Positions 1 through 11,369 of a stretch of 64,000 bases of DNA are shown here, piece by piece. Position numbers and translations under genes: made by a program. Below the pieces are notes generated by a model, which saw only the letters and a program-made list of their open reading frames with translations, did no database searches and was not told the origin of the DNA. This DNA is from Blumeriella jaapii. Its lineage: Eukaryota; Ascomycota; Leotiomycetes; Helotiales; Drepanopezizaceae. The stretch spans positions 248,001 to 312,000 of the forward strand of contig VWND01000031.1 of the NCBI GenBank assembly GCA_009599575.1, given 5' to 3'. Position 1 is the first letter of the stretch. Every line of letters begins with the position of its first letter.

Positions 1-206
1 AATCCACAAACGCCATTCATGCAGACCCCTACTCAAACGCCGCGCTTAGTTCGTTTTTACCCGTCCATGCGCCGAGACCATACGCGCCCCTAAACCCGCA
101 AGAGCAAGAAAAAAAACCCGCTCTCTCCTACATTCACTCCTCGAGCCCAAGCCTCTCCCGAGTCCACGCCAAAGAGGAGAGGGCCTAATCCGCCACGCAC
201 ACCCAC

Positions 207-1575
207 CTACAAGAACCACATAAAGCCCAACATCACGGCCACGAGCCCCGTGCTCATGCCCGCAATCTCCTTGCCTCCATTCGCGCTGCCCTTCGTGCTA
301 CTGGGCTCGCTCGCGCTCCCCGTCGGACTCTTTGCGGAGCTCGTCGTCGTGGACGTCGCTTGCAGCACCTGGCCAATACTCGGCAGCTTCACGTCACCGT
401 CCACCAGCCAGCCGCCCGGCGTCGAGGTCGGGCACGCAGGCGGGGGGATGGAGGGCGTGTACGCGGCGCTGGCGACCCCGGTCGGGCTCAGCGTCTTCCA
501 CACGTTCTGCAGGTTCGCAAAGTCGGGCACGACGGGCGTCGGGGTGCCGCCGCGAGAGAAGCCGCCCGCGACGTTCGTGGCTTGCGCCGTCACGGCGACG
601 GGCGTGCCGTACGAGATGAGCCCGTAGTTGTTGGCCTCTTCGAGCCACTCGTAGATGATGGCGCCGCTCCAGAGGTCGTCCATGTCCGGGCCGAGGATCG
701 CGGACTGGTCCTGGAAGGTGCGTGGCTTGACCGTTGCAGCCCGTCTCGGAGAAGAAGATGGGCACGTTGAGGGTCGCGGCGAAGGAGTTGAGCTTGTCGT
801 AGCCGGAGGTGAGCATGGTGTTGTCGCCGCACCACTCGTAGGCATTGAGGCCGAAGAAGTCGACGCTCTCCGAGGTGTTGGTACCGCAGGCGAGGTAGTT
901 TTGCAGCATGGGGCGCAGCTCGGCGATGTCGGCGGCGGAGTATCCGACGGGGACCTTGCGGTAGCCTTTGGAGTCGCGGTATGCCTTCATGTCTCGGGCG
1001 GCTGCCTTGATGTAGGGCGCAGCGAGGGACTGGTTGTTGAGCGCAATGACCTCGTTACCCACGAAGAAGCCGAGGGTGTTTTCATAGGCGTGGAAAGCGT
1101 CCATGACACGGGCGAAGGCGTTGAATTGGGATTGGTTCCACGATGGGCGAACCTCGCGACCTCTCAGCACGTACGTAGCATGCGCGATGGGGGGTAGGAG
1201 AAGAAGTACTTACCGGATCAATGTCGGTTTCAAAGGTATCCAGATCCACCATGAGATAGATGCCGGCGTCTGCGAAGGCGGACATGCAGCCGGAATGGTC
1301 TGCAGCCGGATCGACATGATATACCCGGATGGCATTTGCGCCGAGGGTCGCCATGAGGGCAGCGTCTCGTTGGCATTGCGCGGTGTTGACCAGAGGGTCG
1401 TCTTCAGTCAATTGGTAGGCAATACCTGGGCACGTATTAGCCGGTTGGTTCTTTTTTCTTTCAGTTTTGTTTTCTCTTTTTCTCTTTTCTCTTTTCTCTT
1501 TTCCCTTTCTTTATTTCTTTCTTTCTCTTTTTCTTGCTTTCATGCTTTCTCTCTCTCTTTTTTTCTCTCTCTCTT

Positions 1576-1662
<87 letters not shown>

Positions 1663-1822
1663 CTTGGTCATTGGGAGCTGGATTACCCTTTATGTAGTAC
1701 TGCGTGCCATTGCTATAGAAGAACTTGGTCCCGCTGATGGAGATCTGGGGCACGGCGGCCGTGACGGCACCGACAGCCACGCTGGCCAGCAGGGCCAGGC
1801 CCTCGAGGGATCTCGCAAACAT
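207..1822 (-). CDS. GH72 1,3-beta-glucanosyltransferase (Gel/Gas type), GPI-anchored, with apparent frameshift
   Basis: Family role: elongates and remodels cell-wall beta-1,3-glucan at the plasma membrane. Exon 1 (about 1822-1687) encodes a signal peptide starting MFARSLEGL, then the GH72 N-terminus ISGTKFFYSNGTQYYIKG. Exon 2 (about 1425-1214) carries IAYQLTEDDPLVN and ANAIRVYHVDP. Exon 3 (about 1152-207) carries FFVGNEVI, whose Glu is the acid/base, and FFSETGCN, whose Glu is the nucleophile. The C-terminus is Ser/Thr-rich and ends in a hydrophobic tail (LVAVMLGFMWFL) as in GPI-anchored proteins. No CBM43 (X8) domain follows. Intron 1 holds a long CT microsatellite. At about 729-736 the frame shifts: FSETGCN is in one frame and the expected next residues VKPRTFQDQ are in another, with no room for an intron. 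An upstream Met at 1870 is possible, but the signal peptide favours 1822. The family assignment is firm; whether the gene is functional is not. Confidence 0.9.
1576..1653. repeat. (CT)n microsatellite inside GH72 intron 1
   Basis: A nearly pure CT dinucleotide run of about 75 bp lies in a wider pyrimidine-rich stretch (about 1443-1670). It falls inside the 261-bp first intron (1686-1426) of the GH72 gene. On the gene's strand it is a GA run between the donor and the branch point. Confidence 0.95.
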
Positions 1823-1870
1823 TCGGGCGCGGCTTTTCGAGTAGCCACGGGAAGGGAGAGATTCGGGCAC

Positions 1871-3310
1871 CAGGAGTGTGGGGTTGCAGGTGTCGCAAGG
1901 ACTGCGCGGTGGGAGAAACGGACGTGATGGTGGAAGTGAAGAGCCAGGAAGAATGGAGAGACCAGAATGTGTGTGTGTGTACGTGTATGGACAGTAGATC
2001 AGTCGATGCTGTACTGAAGATAAACAACTGCAGAAACTCGAAACCCGTGACGCACGTCACGAGCCGGCTCTTCTTCGGCCCTCGTGGTGCAGCGGCTAAA
2101 CCCTGGGACTGCTTATGTAAGTCCAGTTTCTGCACGGCACGGGCAACAACTTTAACCCGATCTGCCGACGCTTGAACGTCGGCTGGTGCATCTAAACTCT
2201 TTTCGCACTGACGTCGCGCGGGACACGCGGCCCCTGAGATAATATGGAGAGTAGGACGAGAGAGTATGGAGAGTGGGACGAGATAATAGGACGACGGGAA
2301 GAGGGCCTGGACTGGCAGACGTTATCGCTGGAGCAGAAGTGTGAAACGGGCTCAGGGACGCCCACTGTAATGTACTGTACAGTAGGTACTATACGTTGTC
2401 TTTGATATATTATGTCAGACTCGGTAGATAGCGATCGACTCCGTGCGGAGAAAGCTTGGTCGAGAATAAGCTGCGAGCCAAGTAAACAAGTAAACAAGTA
2501 AGCAAGTAAACAAACAAGCAAGTAAACAAACAAGCAAGTAAACAAATAAGCAAGTAAAGAAGTAGGTAAGCAAGTAGACAAGTAAGAAAATAAGCAAATA
2601 ATCAAGTGAGCAAGTAAGCAAGTAAGCAAGCTTGCTTTAAACGGAAGTACTATATTACAGTACGTATAGTATATCAGGGGTTGTGTTCCTGTAGCAGGAC
2701 GTCTGCTACCATTCAAAAATCACGTGCTTGCCTCGTGACAAGAGTTTAGCGGCATAGCAACACCATCGACTCCCGAGTTTCCTCTCGCTTGTCGTGTCTC
2801 ATTCTGCTTGCAATGACCTCCTGGCTCCTGGGCCGTTTTCAACTCCTTCTTTGCTCTTTGTCGTCGACGGTTTCGCTGCGAACGCTGGCCGACATATGAC
2901 TTGCATTCTGCGCGAGCTTTCCCCTCGAGACGAGTGACTCGAGCTGTGAACGCGATCTTCTTCGCAAAGCCTATTGTCCAGGGTTCCATACAACTCCGGA
3001 CCCACGAGGCCACGATTGTTCGGTGGAGATGGCGCCGCTGCCTCTCAAACACCGTGTTCATGCAACTGGTGCTGCGAAATCGAGTCGGTCAGCGCCGATG
3101 ACCGCGGCAATCAAGAATGCCATTCGGCTTCGAATCGCGATGATCGCATGTTCATCAGCATCACAGTCCGGATCGTCTATCCTGCACGTCTTCTGCTCTT
3201 AGCCAAGTGTCCAGGGCTTTTGAGCATTGTTCATCTGCCTACTTGCAAGCAACGCCAGCTCTCGGTAAAAGTCAACATTTCTTCCAGCGAAATCCTCCCC
3301 CCCTTTCGTT
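1871..3310. other. Non-coding interval with a tetranucleotide-type repeat
   Basis: I recognise no gene here. The open frames (for example about 2720-3061 minus) have no known motif and no splice pattern. From about 2477 to 2632 there is a degenerate repeat of AAGTAAAC/AAGTAAGC units. A GTACTGTACAGTA motif occurs near 2373. Base composition is normal right up to the LINE boundary at 3324. Confidence 0.7.
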
Positions 3311-3324
3311 TATATGCTGCTACC
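3311..3324. repeat. Left target-site duplication of the LINE
   Basis: TATATGCTGCTACC is repeated exactly at 23468-23481, just after the TAC-rich tail of the LINE. A 14-bp direct repeat is within the range usual for LINE insertion by target-primed reverse transcription. Flanking bases beyond the 14 bp differ at the two sites. Confidence 0.9.
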
Positions 3325-3639
3325 ATCCTTCACAATATACACGGATTCTACTTTTTGTTCGCAATAATCATTAAATTTACTGCATTCGATTCGGGAGACT
3401 CGTTTCTTTCCGAATCTCGAGGAATCAGCTCGAAAGCTCGTCGCGTTCGCCGTGCAGCTCGCGAAATGATTCCTTCCACCCTTTTTCGGTCGTCCGACGA
3501 CCACGATTACGACCACGACCACGACGAGTTATATATTCGTTTTATGAACGCAATCTCACCGTTTTAACAAAATTTGCATTTCAAAAAAAAAAAGCAAGCG
3601 AATGTTTTTAGCATTCGCCCCCTTCCCTTCGTTTTAAAA

Positions 3640-4608
3640 CACGGAGCGCGAACATCCATCATTGCAACGTCGGCTATTATCAGCCAGCTCGACGAAACAG
3701 ACCGACAGTCCCAGATACGCCGCAAAATATAAGCATAATTCGCGACCGCTGCCGATAGCGTCGTAGACCAGCAAAAAAAGCCCGAAGCGCGATAATACGC
3801 CGAAAAGCTTGCAAAAGGCCTTATTCTCTTTTTGCAAACCCGCGCCTTTATCACCCTTTTCGCCGCCTCGTTAAGCAGCATCGACTCTTTTTTTTTTTTT
3901 GCTAAATCAGTTACTTGGGCAGACCGAGTTTTACAAGGAATTCTAAAGACTTTAACAAACCCCAAGAAATTAAAATCGACTACCGCTAAAAAACTATAAC
4001 AATAAACGCGTCCGTCTATCAGCGAAACTTTACGCGTTTTTTTAAATTCGTTTATCGGAGATCAGCTAGCAAAAGTTCGACAAAACCATCGCTTTTTGAT
4101 TACGTCGGCGGAAAGCATTCTATTAAACAGGTCTAACATTTTCGTTTTTAAATAAGAAATCGCGAAATCCATACCGGGCCTAACAAAAGACGCGATCAAA
4201 AATCTAACGCCTACGAAAACAGGCTGGACCCTTCATTTAATTAATTTAAAAATCAAAGATTTTTTCATTATTTAAAAAAGCGTCGAGATTTTTCGTAAAA
4301 TACTCGGGGCCATCGTCGTACGCATCCCGAAGAAATAATACAATTACGCGGTACAAAACGTTCCAGCCACGGTTCCGGAGCTATTCGGCGACGTTTTCCA
4401 TTATTTAAAACATATAAAAAACGAGGTTTTTATCCAGACCAAAATCAAGCCGATTAATACGCGCCCTTCCCGATACGAAGCGAACTCAGCTATAAGCAAG
4501 CAAACCTGGATTATTTCTTTTTTACAGCCAGTCAAAAGCTTTATTCTTTTCGAAATCAGCGCCTAAGCCAAGCTTATCGATAAAAAACCGGTTATATTTC
4601 GCCACGAC
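3640..4608 (+). pseudogene. LINE ORF1, N-terminal segment
   Basis: Frame starting at positions congruent to 1 modulo 3 early on: it contains ISQLDETDRQSQIRRKI and ATAADSVVDQQKKPEARYY (a stop read through), then SVTWADRV, a motif of fungal Tad-like ORF1. Further on, in a second frame, come TPTKTGWTLHL, YNYAVQNVPATVPELFGD and SKQTWIISFLQPVKSFILF. It ends ...FRHD at the TSD of element 1. Several in-frame stops and shifts are present. The ORF continues at 11079. Confidence 0.8.
4604..4608. repeat. TSD (ACGAC), left side of element 1
   Basis: ACGAC directly precedes the TG of the left LTR. The same five bases directly follow the CA of the right LTR at 11074-11078. Confidence 0.93.
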
Positions 4609-4902
4609 TGTCACAGCTAGCTTGAGGGTGATCAGAAGGGTGATGTGGACCAAAAGGTACGCATGTAAATTGAAAGAAAGACACCGAGCTAGAATGCTCG
4701 GGGTCGCGAACTTTATGTACAGTGGGTTGCGCTTATGGGTCACGTGACTTAGCGCGAGGCCTAGTGGCCGAGGTGGTCCGTGCCCAAACCTTAATCCAAC
4801 ACCACCAGCATTTATACCATTGGCAACCATACCACTGGCAGCCATACCACTGGCAGCCATACCACTGGCAGCTATACTACTAGCCAGGCCAGGGTCGTAA
4901 CA
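4609..4902 (-). repeat. Element 1 LTR (3' LTR in element orientation)
   Basis: 294 bp, beginning TGTCACAGC and ending GTCGTAACA on the plus strand. It pairs with 10780-11073. It is GC-rich and hardly mutated. It contains the perfect palindrome GTCACGTGAC (4739-4748) and, at about 4811-4880, a 15-bp tandem repeat (CATACCACTGGCAGC). Confidence 0.93.
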
Positions 4903-4917
4903 CTACCCCTCCTTTCC
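4903..4917 (-). other. Polypurine tract of element 1
   Basis: On the minus strand, GGAAAGGAGGGGTAG ends exactly at the 3' LTR. This is the expected position and composition of the plus-strand priming site. It has escaped mutation although the adjacent pol gene has not. Confidence 0.85.
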
Positions 4918-4959
4918 GAAGAACTGCGTCCTCGCAGTTGCAGTTATGGGTATCGTCCT

Positions 4960-7900
4960 CCAACTTAGTGTAATCCTTCCTGCCTTCGTTGTAAGCTTGC
5001 AACCACGCGAAAAATGCTCGTGGAAGGCTTTTGACGGTGAAATGCGATCGGTGGAATGCCTGAAGAATATAAAAGGCCGTTATAGCGTCAGAACAAAAGT
5101 ACTATTCGAGATTTTTATCAGCGCTTTTCCAATTAACCTGGTATTACAACATTCTTTTATGCAATCTCGAATTTATTATTTCTTCGATTTCTTATTCCGT
5201 TTGTTCAAAAAGTAATTAAATAAAAGCTGGTTCGGGGCGGCGTTGGCCAGGTAAAAAGTTGCTAATATGTTTTCGAAGCGAATATAAATAAAAAATTGAA
5301 TGGATTAACCAATCTGCGGAAAGGTCAAACTTCCAACTTTTTTTTACTTTGTCGACGATCTTGATTAGGCCGTACCATTTGTCTGAAAGCTTCCGGAAAA
5401 ATCGGTCGAGCTTTTAATTCTTAATACTTACTAATACTTCGTCGCCCATATCTTAATTCATTAGTCGTTTGTGTAAATTAGCGAGACGTTTCATCTTAGC
5501 TTATTATTGCGCAATAAACGATTGCGCGTATTCCACAATCTTTTTAGCTCGAAAGGCCAGATGCAAAGCTTCGTCGCGATTAAGCTTTTCGATGGCCGAG
5601 CGAAAAAAACGGAAATTGTTTATATCCCAGGATATGCGAGCCTCGTATTTATTTAAAATTTAAAAAGAAAAAACGTTGCCGAAAAATTCGTACGGCAAAA
5701 TCAATTATGCAATATTTATTAAAAATAAAAAGCGTTTTTAATTGTTTTGATAATAAAAGCAAAAAAAACGGAAGCGTTGCTTAATATACTGGTTTATTAT
5801 TTCGGTCTGCCTATCGATATTAAAATTATACGCAATAGTCAATTTAACTTTGGTTTTTAATATGCGGCAGAGTTTTTGCTAAAAAACCGAAACAAACTAA
5901 GCTTTTCGGTCCGAAACAATTAAATCCGACATACCGAAATAACGCATCTAATAAACCAAAAACAAAGCTGCCAGCTTTTTCGCTATAATAGTCTTATAGC
6001 AGAAAATTGACAAAAGCTTTTTAAACAGGCGATTTATTATTACGAAAGCGAAATCGTGACTATTTTCGTTTAATAAAAGCTTCGTAAAGTTTATCGTTAA
6101 ATATTAATAAAATCTGCTAGATATAAGCAAAAGCTTTAAAAAACCCGGGATTTTATCGCGCCTAGCTTTTATTCGTATGCAACGACAATTCGAAACGTAC
6201 TGCTGTATATCTGTTTTTATAATTTTTCAATAATATTTGCGACCGATCAAAAGCTTTATCTTTTCTATTTTAGCGTATGCTACGCAAAGCTGTTCGTAAA
6301 TATGTCGGATCAGAAAGATTCGCAGTTCGGAAAGTTTCAAAAACATTACCAATCTGCTTTAAAAAAACAATTTGTTTTATCGCAGTTAGTAATTAAAGCT
6401 GTGATTGCGGGCTTGCGCTCGTTGCGCTTCGAAAAAAAAAAAGTTTTTGTTGGCTTACAGCAAATCGTTTATAACTGTATAATTATGCATATCGTACGCG
6501 ATTACGAAAATTAAATCTGCGAGTTTTTTTATAAGTATTTTATTTTTTTTGTTTTTATTATTTTTTTCGTTTTCGAAAAAAATGCTGTCGTTATCGCGCT
6601 TATCGGACGCTATTTTTACAAACGCCAGCGTGGCTATGCTTTTAGCAGCCATTTCCTTTAAAATCTAAAAATCTAATTTATCGTTTGAAAGCATTTGCTA
6701 TTTCCGAGCTGTTCGCTATCGCGCTTCTAATAAGAAAATGTCTTGGTTTCTGCGAAAAAAAGTATTAGCGAGCGTATTAATAATTTCCGACCGATATATA
6801 ATTATAAAATAAAAATCGGCGAAAAACTCGGCCTATCGGGCTTATCGGGCCGAAAGGTTTTTAATTGTTATAAAGTATTTTAAAACGCGATAATCGGTAT
6901 ATATATATACGTTTTTTTAAACGTCTAACAGCTCCGGCTTATAGTTTTTGAAAAAGCGAAAAATAGCGAAAAGCTTTTTGTCGTAAATCGGATAATTAAG
7001 CTCGGCGTCGATTATAATTTTAAAAAAGAAACCGATCGGATAATAAAAATTATTTTTTTGCAATTGCGATAATACGCCAGCCATTATCCTATTAAAAAAG
7101 TCGGTTTCCAGGCGCGTTTGCTTGTAAAAGTCGTAATAGCACAGGATGGAAACATTTAGCAAAGCTTTGCGCAATGCTTCCTATGCGTCTTTCTGTTTTT
7201 TTTTCGAATACGAAAAAAAAAACGTTTTTTGCCTGTAAAAACAATAAAAAGGCGGCAAATGCGGTTGTAGCCGGCTATAAAACGTTTGTAAAAAAATTGC
7301 AGAAGCTCAGAAAACTTTGCACGCTTCGCATATTCGCTGCATATTGCCAGTTTTTAATAATAGCGATTTTTTCCGGATTTATTTTAATACTTTAGATATT
7401 AATAACGAAATTTAAAAACTTGGTTTTCGTAATATTAAATTCGCATTTTTTAATATTAGCCTTTAGGCCGTGTTTTTTTAAAATCGATAAAATCTTTTTA
7501 ATATAAACCTTATGTTTTAAATCATTTGCGAAGTAAATAAAAATATCGTTAAAATACGTCGAGCAGAAATTATTCAAATGCTTTATAAAAATATTATTAA
7601 TAAAGCGTTGAAATATGGCGGGCCTATTAATAAAGCCGAACGAAAGGACTTTATATTTATATATGCCGTATCGGATGCGAAAACTGATCAGTTTTTCAGA
7701 TTTTTCGAATATCCGGACTCGATTAAATGCTTATTAAATATTAATCTTCGTAAACACTTTGGCTTTAATAATTCGCGCCAGCATTTCGTCGATCAAAAGC
7801 AAAAAGTAGAAATCCTTTTTCGTAAAATCGTTAAGCTTGCGGTAATCGATACACAGGCGCATAAAGCCGTTTGATTTTTTAATAAATAAAATCGGGGCGG

Positions 7901-9200
7901 CGAAAAAGGTATTAAAAAGTTTAATAAAATTCTTGTGCAAATTATCGAAAATATAGCTTTTGACTTTTGTAAGTTGTTTATCCGTAAAACGTTTAAATAG
8001 TTTTATAAAAAGCGTATTTTCCGTAGTAAAATATATTTTATAATTTACACCGGAGCGGCGGAAAACGAGCTTATCGCTTTTTTGCTTATAAAACAATTCC
8101 TCGAATTCCGAATATTAAATTAAAAAAAGCTTTTTATAAAAATCATATTATCGTTATATTTGGCTTGCAAAGCGTCGGAAACGGAAATGCTTTTTACTGC
8201 CGCGAGCTATATAACTTTTTTAAATTCGGCGATTTTCGTACGGCGGAAACGTTTTTTGTTTATATCGTGCATAAAAGCAATAAACGTGCAATCGCTAGAT
8301 GATAGTAATTTTTTTTTTTTTACGGCCCGCATTCGCTTTTCGTAGCGTATTTGTAAAGCGCTAAATGCAAAAGCAGAAATACAGCTGATATTATAATTGG
8401 AAATAAAAAAGGTAATTGGCACGGTTAGAAAGACCGGCTTGGTCGGTTCAAAGCTGCCAGTAAAAAACTTTTTTATTTTATATAAATTGCTTTTAAGATT
8501 TCGTATAAACGTAAAGGGTTTACCAATTCCAAAGCTTAAATAAGCCTTTTTAATCGTCGTAAAAATGCTGGCAAAAGTATATAAAACTTTTATTACGCTG
8601 TTTCGTTTGTTTATATTCTTTTAATATATGCGATTAAACATTTTAGGCTCTGTTCGCTGATTAAAATCGACGAACAATTGCTCGTTGAAATAAAAAATAA
8701 TAAACATATCGAATGGTTATTTTATTTTGTTTTTTCTTTGGCCATACGCTTATTTTAAATCGTAATGCTATAAAAATTTGCGATTAATAAAAACGTCGGT
8801 AAAGCCCAGGTTTATAACCAGAAAAAAAAAATTTATACGACGTCGGTTAATCGTAAAAAAAAAAAAAAAATAGCAAAAGAAATAAGCTTCTTCGGCTCGC
8901 TATTATAACCGATGGATATAATAAACTTATACAGCCGAATAAAACTTATTCCGAAACGTTAAGAAAATTAATACGCTAAAAAAATTTTAATCGCACCGAA
9001 AATATTAGCTCCGTTATCGATATATGCAAATGTTTTAATATATAATCCATTGCGTATTAGTTTTATAAAAATTAAAAACTGTCGCTTTTTTATTAGAAAG
9101 CGCTGATTAAATTTCAAATCTTTTCACAAATCGAATTCCTTACTATAATAAAAATTTTTGCCACGGCTTAAAAGTTTTTTAATAAATCGTTTTGCTTTTC
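4960..9200 (-). pseudogene. Element 1 pol remnant (protease, RT, RNase H, integrase, chromodomain tail)
   Basis: RT at about 8100-7390: CIDYRKLND, then YFNDIFIYF (the YLDD box with Asp to Asn), then HGLKANIKKCEFN and KTKFLNFVI. RNase H lies near 7180-6920. Integrase at about 6270-5750 reads VSNCRCIRIKARRDKIPGF with RIP stops. Its C-terminal region at about 5420-5250 shows KLSDKWYGLIKIVDKVKKSWKFDL and RKHISNFLPGQRRPEPA, typical of Ty3/gypsy. Downstream to about 4960 is a stop-riddled chromodomain-like tail. Many stops make it non-functional. Confidence 0.85.
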
Positions 9201-10700
9201 GTCGATAGCTATTTCGGCGATTTTGCGACTGAACTTGCGTCGAAGCAAACGTTTGCGAAATGGCCGGGCTTGCCGCAATTATAACAAGCGCCAAAGGAAC
9301 GCGCAGCCAAGCGGAAAAAACCGGAGGTAGCAGGAATAACAGCTATACGCTCGTAAAAATCTCTATCAAAAAAAGGAAAAACCGTGCGAGCAAAAAGGGC
9401 TGAAAAAGTAAAACGTTATAAAACTCTGAAAATACCGGAAATACGCTTAAAATCCTGATTAGCAAAAGCTATAGCAAAGGAAAAATAGCTTATGCGATAA
9501 GCAAAAGCTATTTTTTTAATTCGGATATTACGTAACTTTTTATTCGCAACGGCCAAAAACTCGTCTAAAGCAATATAATTACTATTTATTTTGTATTTTT
9601 CTATTCGAAAATCGTATTTAAAAATAAAAATGACTTTTTCGCATATATTTTCAAATCAACGGTTTTTAGCAATTTTGCTAATAACTGCGTAGCGAATAAA
9701 CAAAAAACGAAAATTATTGTAAATCTGACCGTTATTTATATAAAACTTATTATATTGCAATTTAGCAAACTAAACGCGGTTATAATTAAAAAAGCGCTGA
9801 TTAAAAATGCGAAAAACGTTTCGGACCGACTGGATTTAATTATGAAATTCGGAATTCAAATGCTTCAAAATAATAGTTTTTGCTTTTCCAATAATGCATT
9901 TGAAATATGCTTTGGCTTGGTTTATACCTTATATAAAATTCCTTAAATACTTTTTAATAAACAGTTTTATATTCATCTTCCATGCGTTATATTTAACTTC
10001 TTTTTAATAATCGCTAAAAGCGTAGCGAAAATATTTAATTTTAAATAATTCGACTCGAAAAATAACTAGGTCGAAAACGGAAAAATAATACTCGGAAATT
10101 AATTAAAAATCCGCCGTAAAAGCGCGCGAAGCTCGGAATAAAAAAAAAGCGTCGCGGGCGATATTAGCAAAAGCTGGAAAATAAGCGGCGGCGATAGCTT
10201 AAGCGATTATCTGGGCGATCTGAAGCTGCTGGGCCGTAATAAATCCTTCAGCGTTAGCAAATATACTAGGCAGTCGTAAAAGCATTCGTCGGTTTAAAAA
10301 TATTAAAATATCAGCGTCGTACAATTCGATTTTAAATTCGATAATAAAACGAAAGGATTTAGCAAATAACTGTGGTTCAGTAAAAAAGTCGTAGAATAAA
10401 AACTCGCTGCCAGAATCGTCGAAAAAGCCTGAAACGAATGGAAATTCGAAAGCGCCAGAAGCAGAAGCAAAAAGTGGAAATGCTGATTCGAAGCCGAATC
10501 GTACGAATTGCGTTCGTTTTCGGATGCTACGTCGACTTATAAAAAAAGCATAGGATATTAAAAAAAAGTGATTCGAATTGCAAAGGCAAATCGAATTAAT
10601 AAAAAAAAAAAACTTCAGCTTTTTCTGGAAACAAAATCAATAAAAAAAAGTTCTGATTAAAACACCGATAAATAAACGTCGGTACGGACGGCCTGAAAAA
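9200..10700 (-). pseudogene. Element 1 gag remnant with CCHC zinc knuckle
   Basis: The minus strand at 9286-9245 encodes CYNCGKPGHFANVC, a perfect C-x2-C-x4-H-x4-C retroviral-type zinc knuckle. It sits upstream of pol in the element's orientation. The rest of gag is AT-rich and interrupted by stops, so its limits are approximate. Confidence 0.7.
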
Positions 10701-10779
10701 AATTCGAATTGCAAAGGCAGATCGAATCCTTAACCGTAAATACAAAGCTTTTCAGCGAAAATTGTTTGGTCTTTTTTTA

Positions 10780-11073
10780 TATCACAGCTAGCTTAAAAGT
10801 AATCAAAAGAATAATATGGACCAAAAGGTACGCATATAAATTAAAAAAAAAACACCGAGCTAGAATGCTCGGGATCGCGAACTTTATGTACAATGGGTTG
10901 CGCTTATGGGTCACGTGACTTAGCGCGAGGCCTAGTGGCCGAGGTGGTCCGTGCCCAAACCTTAATCCAACACCACCAGCATTTATACCACTGGCAACCA
11001 TACCACTGGCAGCCATACCACTGGCAGCCATACCACTGGCAGCCATACCACTAGCCAGGCCAGGGTCGTAACA
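10780..11073 (-). repeat. Element 1 LTR (5' LTR in element orientation)
   Basis: 294 bp, equal in length to 4609-4902. Differences from the other copy are almost all G to A on the plus strand and cluster in the first 80 bp. The remaining 200 bp, including GTCACGTGAC at 10910-10919 and the CATACCACTGGCAGC tandem repeat, is nearly identical. Confidence 0.93.
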
Positions 11074-11078
11074 ACGAC
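11074..11078. repeat. TSD (ACGAC), right side of element 1
   Basis: Exact copy of 4604-4608, directly after the LTR end. It is part of the LINE ORF1 codons for HisAsp. Confidence 0.93.
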
Positions 11079-11364
11079 CCTGGATGCTAAAGCTTTTGCA
11101 ACCTATTAGCCTGCATCCGACATGCTTGCTGCAATTATTATGGCAACCGAACACAAAACTACGATGGCCCGACTGGCTTTAATTGCAAAGCAGTTCTATA
11201 GTACGCGAACTGTTATAAGCTATACGCTGCGGATTATCTACGCTGTTTTGCGGCTTTTCGCCGCGTAAACAATAAAATAATACGATTAACTAAAAAAAAA
11301 CTGAAAGCTGTCCGGCGACTAAAAAAAGCGGTTTATTCGATCGCGGTCATTTTTATTATTAAAG

Positions 11365-11369
11365 CTTCC
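11365..11369. repeat. TSD (CTTCC), left side of element 2
   Basis: CTTCC directly precedes the left LTR TG and is repeated at 18730-18734 after the right LTR. Confidence 0.93.

Larger units (their letters stand above)
4609..11073 (-). mobile_element. Element 1: complete Ty3/gypsy chromovirus, RIP-degraded, inserted in LINE ORF1
   Basis: The element is 6465 bp, bounded by 294-bp LTRs that begin TG and end CA (with one mutated base in the right copy), and flanked by a perfect 5-bp TSD. Coding order on the minus strand is gag with CCHC knuckle, RT, RNase H, integrase, then a chromodomain-like tail, as in chromoviruses. The minus strand just inside the 4902 LTR edge reads GGAAAGGAGGGGTAG, a clear polypurine tract, which makes 4609-4902 the 3' LTR. 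It lies antisense to the host LINE. No intact open frame remains. Confidence 0.93.
11074..11369 (+). pseudogene. LINE ORF1, zinc-knuckle segment between the two LTR elements
   Basis: Joined after the FRHD that ends the first segment, this piece continues in frame as DPGC, a RIP stop, SFCNLLACIRH, then a knuckle region CNYYGNRTQNYDG (a cysteine changed to Tyr by G to A) and CANCYKLYAADYLRC (read past one stop), which matches the C-x2-C-x3-H-x6-C knuckle of LINE gag-like ORF1 with His to Tyr. It ends ...FIIKAS at the CTTCC TSD and resumes at 18735. Confidence 0.8.

Noticed and set aside
2077..2150. tRNA-like segment (GTGGTGCAGCGGCTAA resembles a D-arm/A box, and GGACT/AGTCC could form an anticodon stem)
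   Set aside because: No acceptor stem partner, a 9-nt anticodon loop and no GGTTCRANYCC B box. At most a decayed tRNA-derived fragment.
3060..3324. Host gene broken by the LINE insertion
   Set aside because: Joining 3324 to 23482 does not give a recognisable protein on either strand; the insertion site appears intergenic.
4522..4860. Minus-strand open frame of 112 codons (MAASGMAASGM...)
   Set aside because: It lies in the LTR of element 1 and its repeat comes from the 15-bp tandem unit; the same frame recurs in the other LTR. Not a gene.
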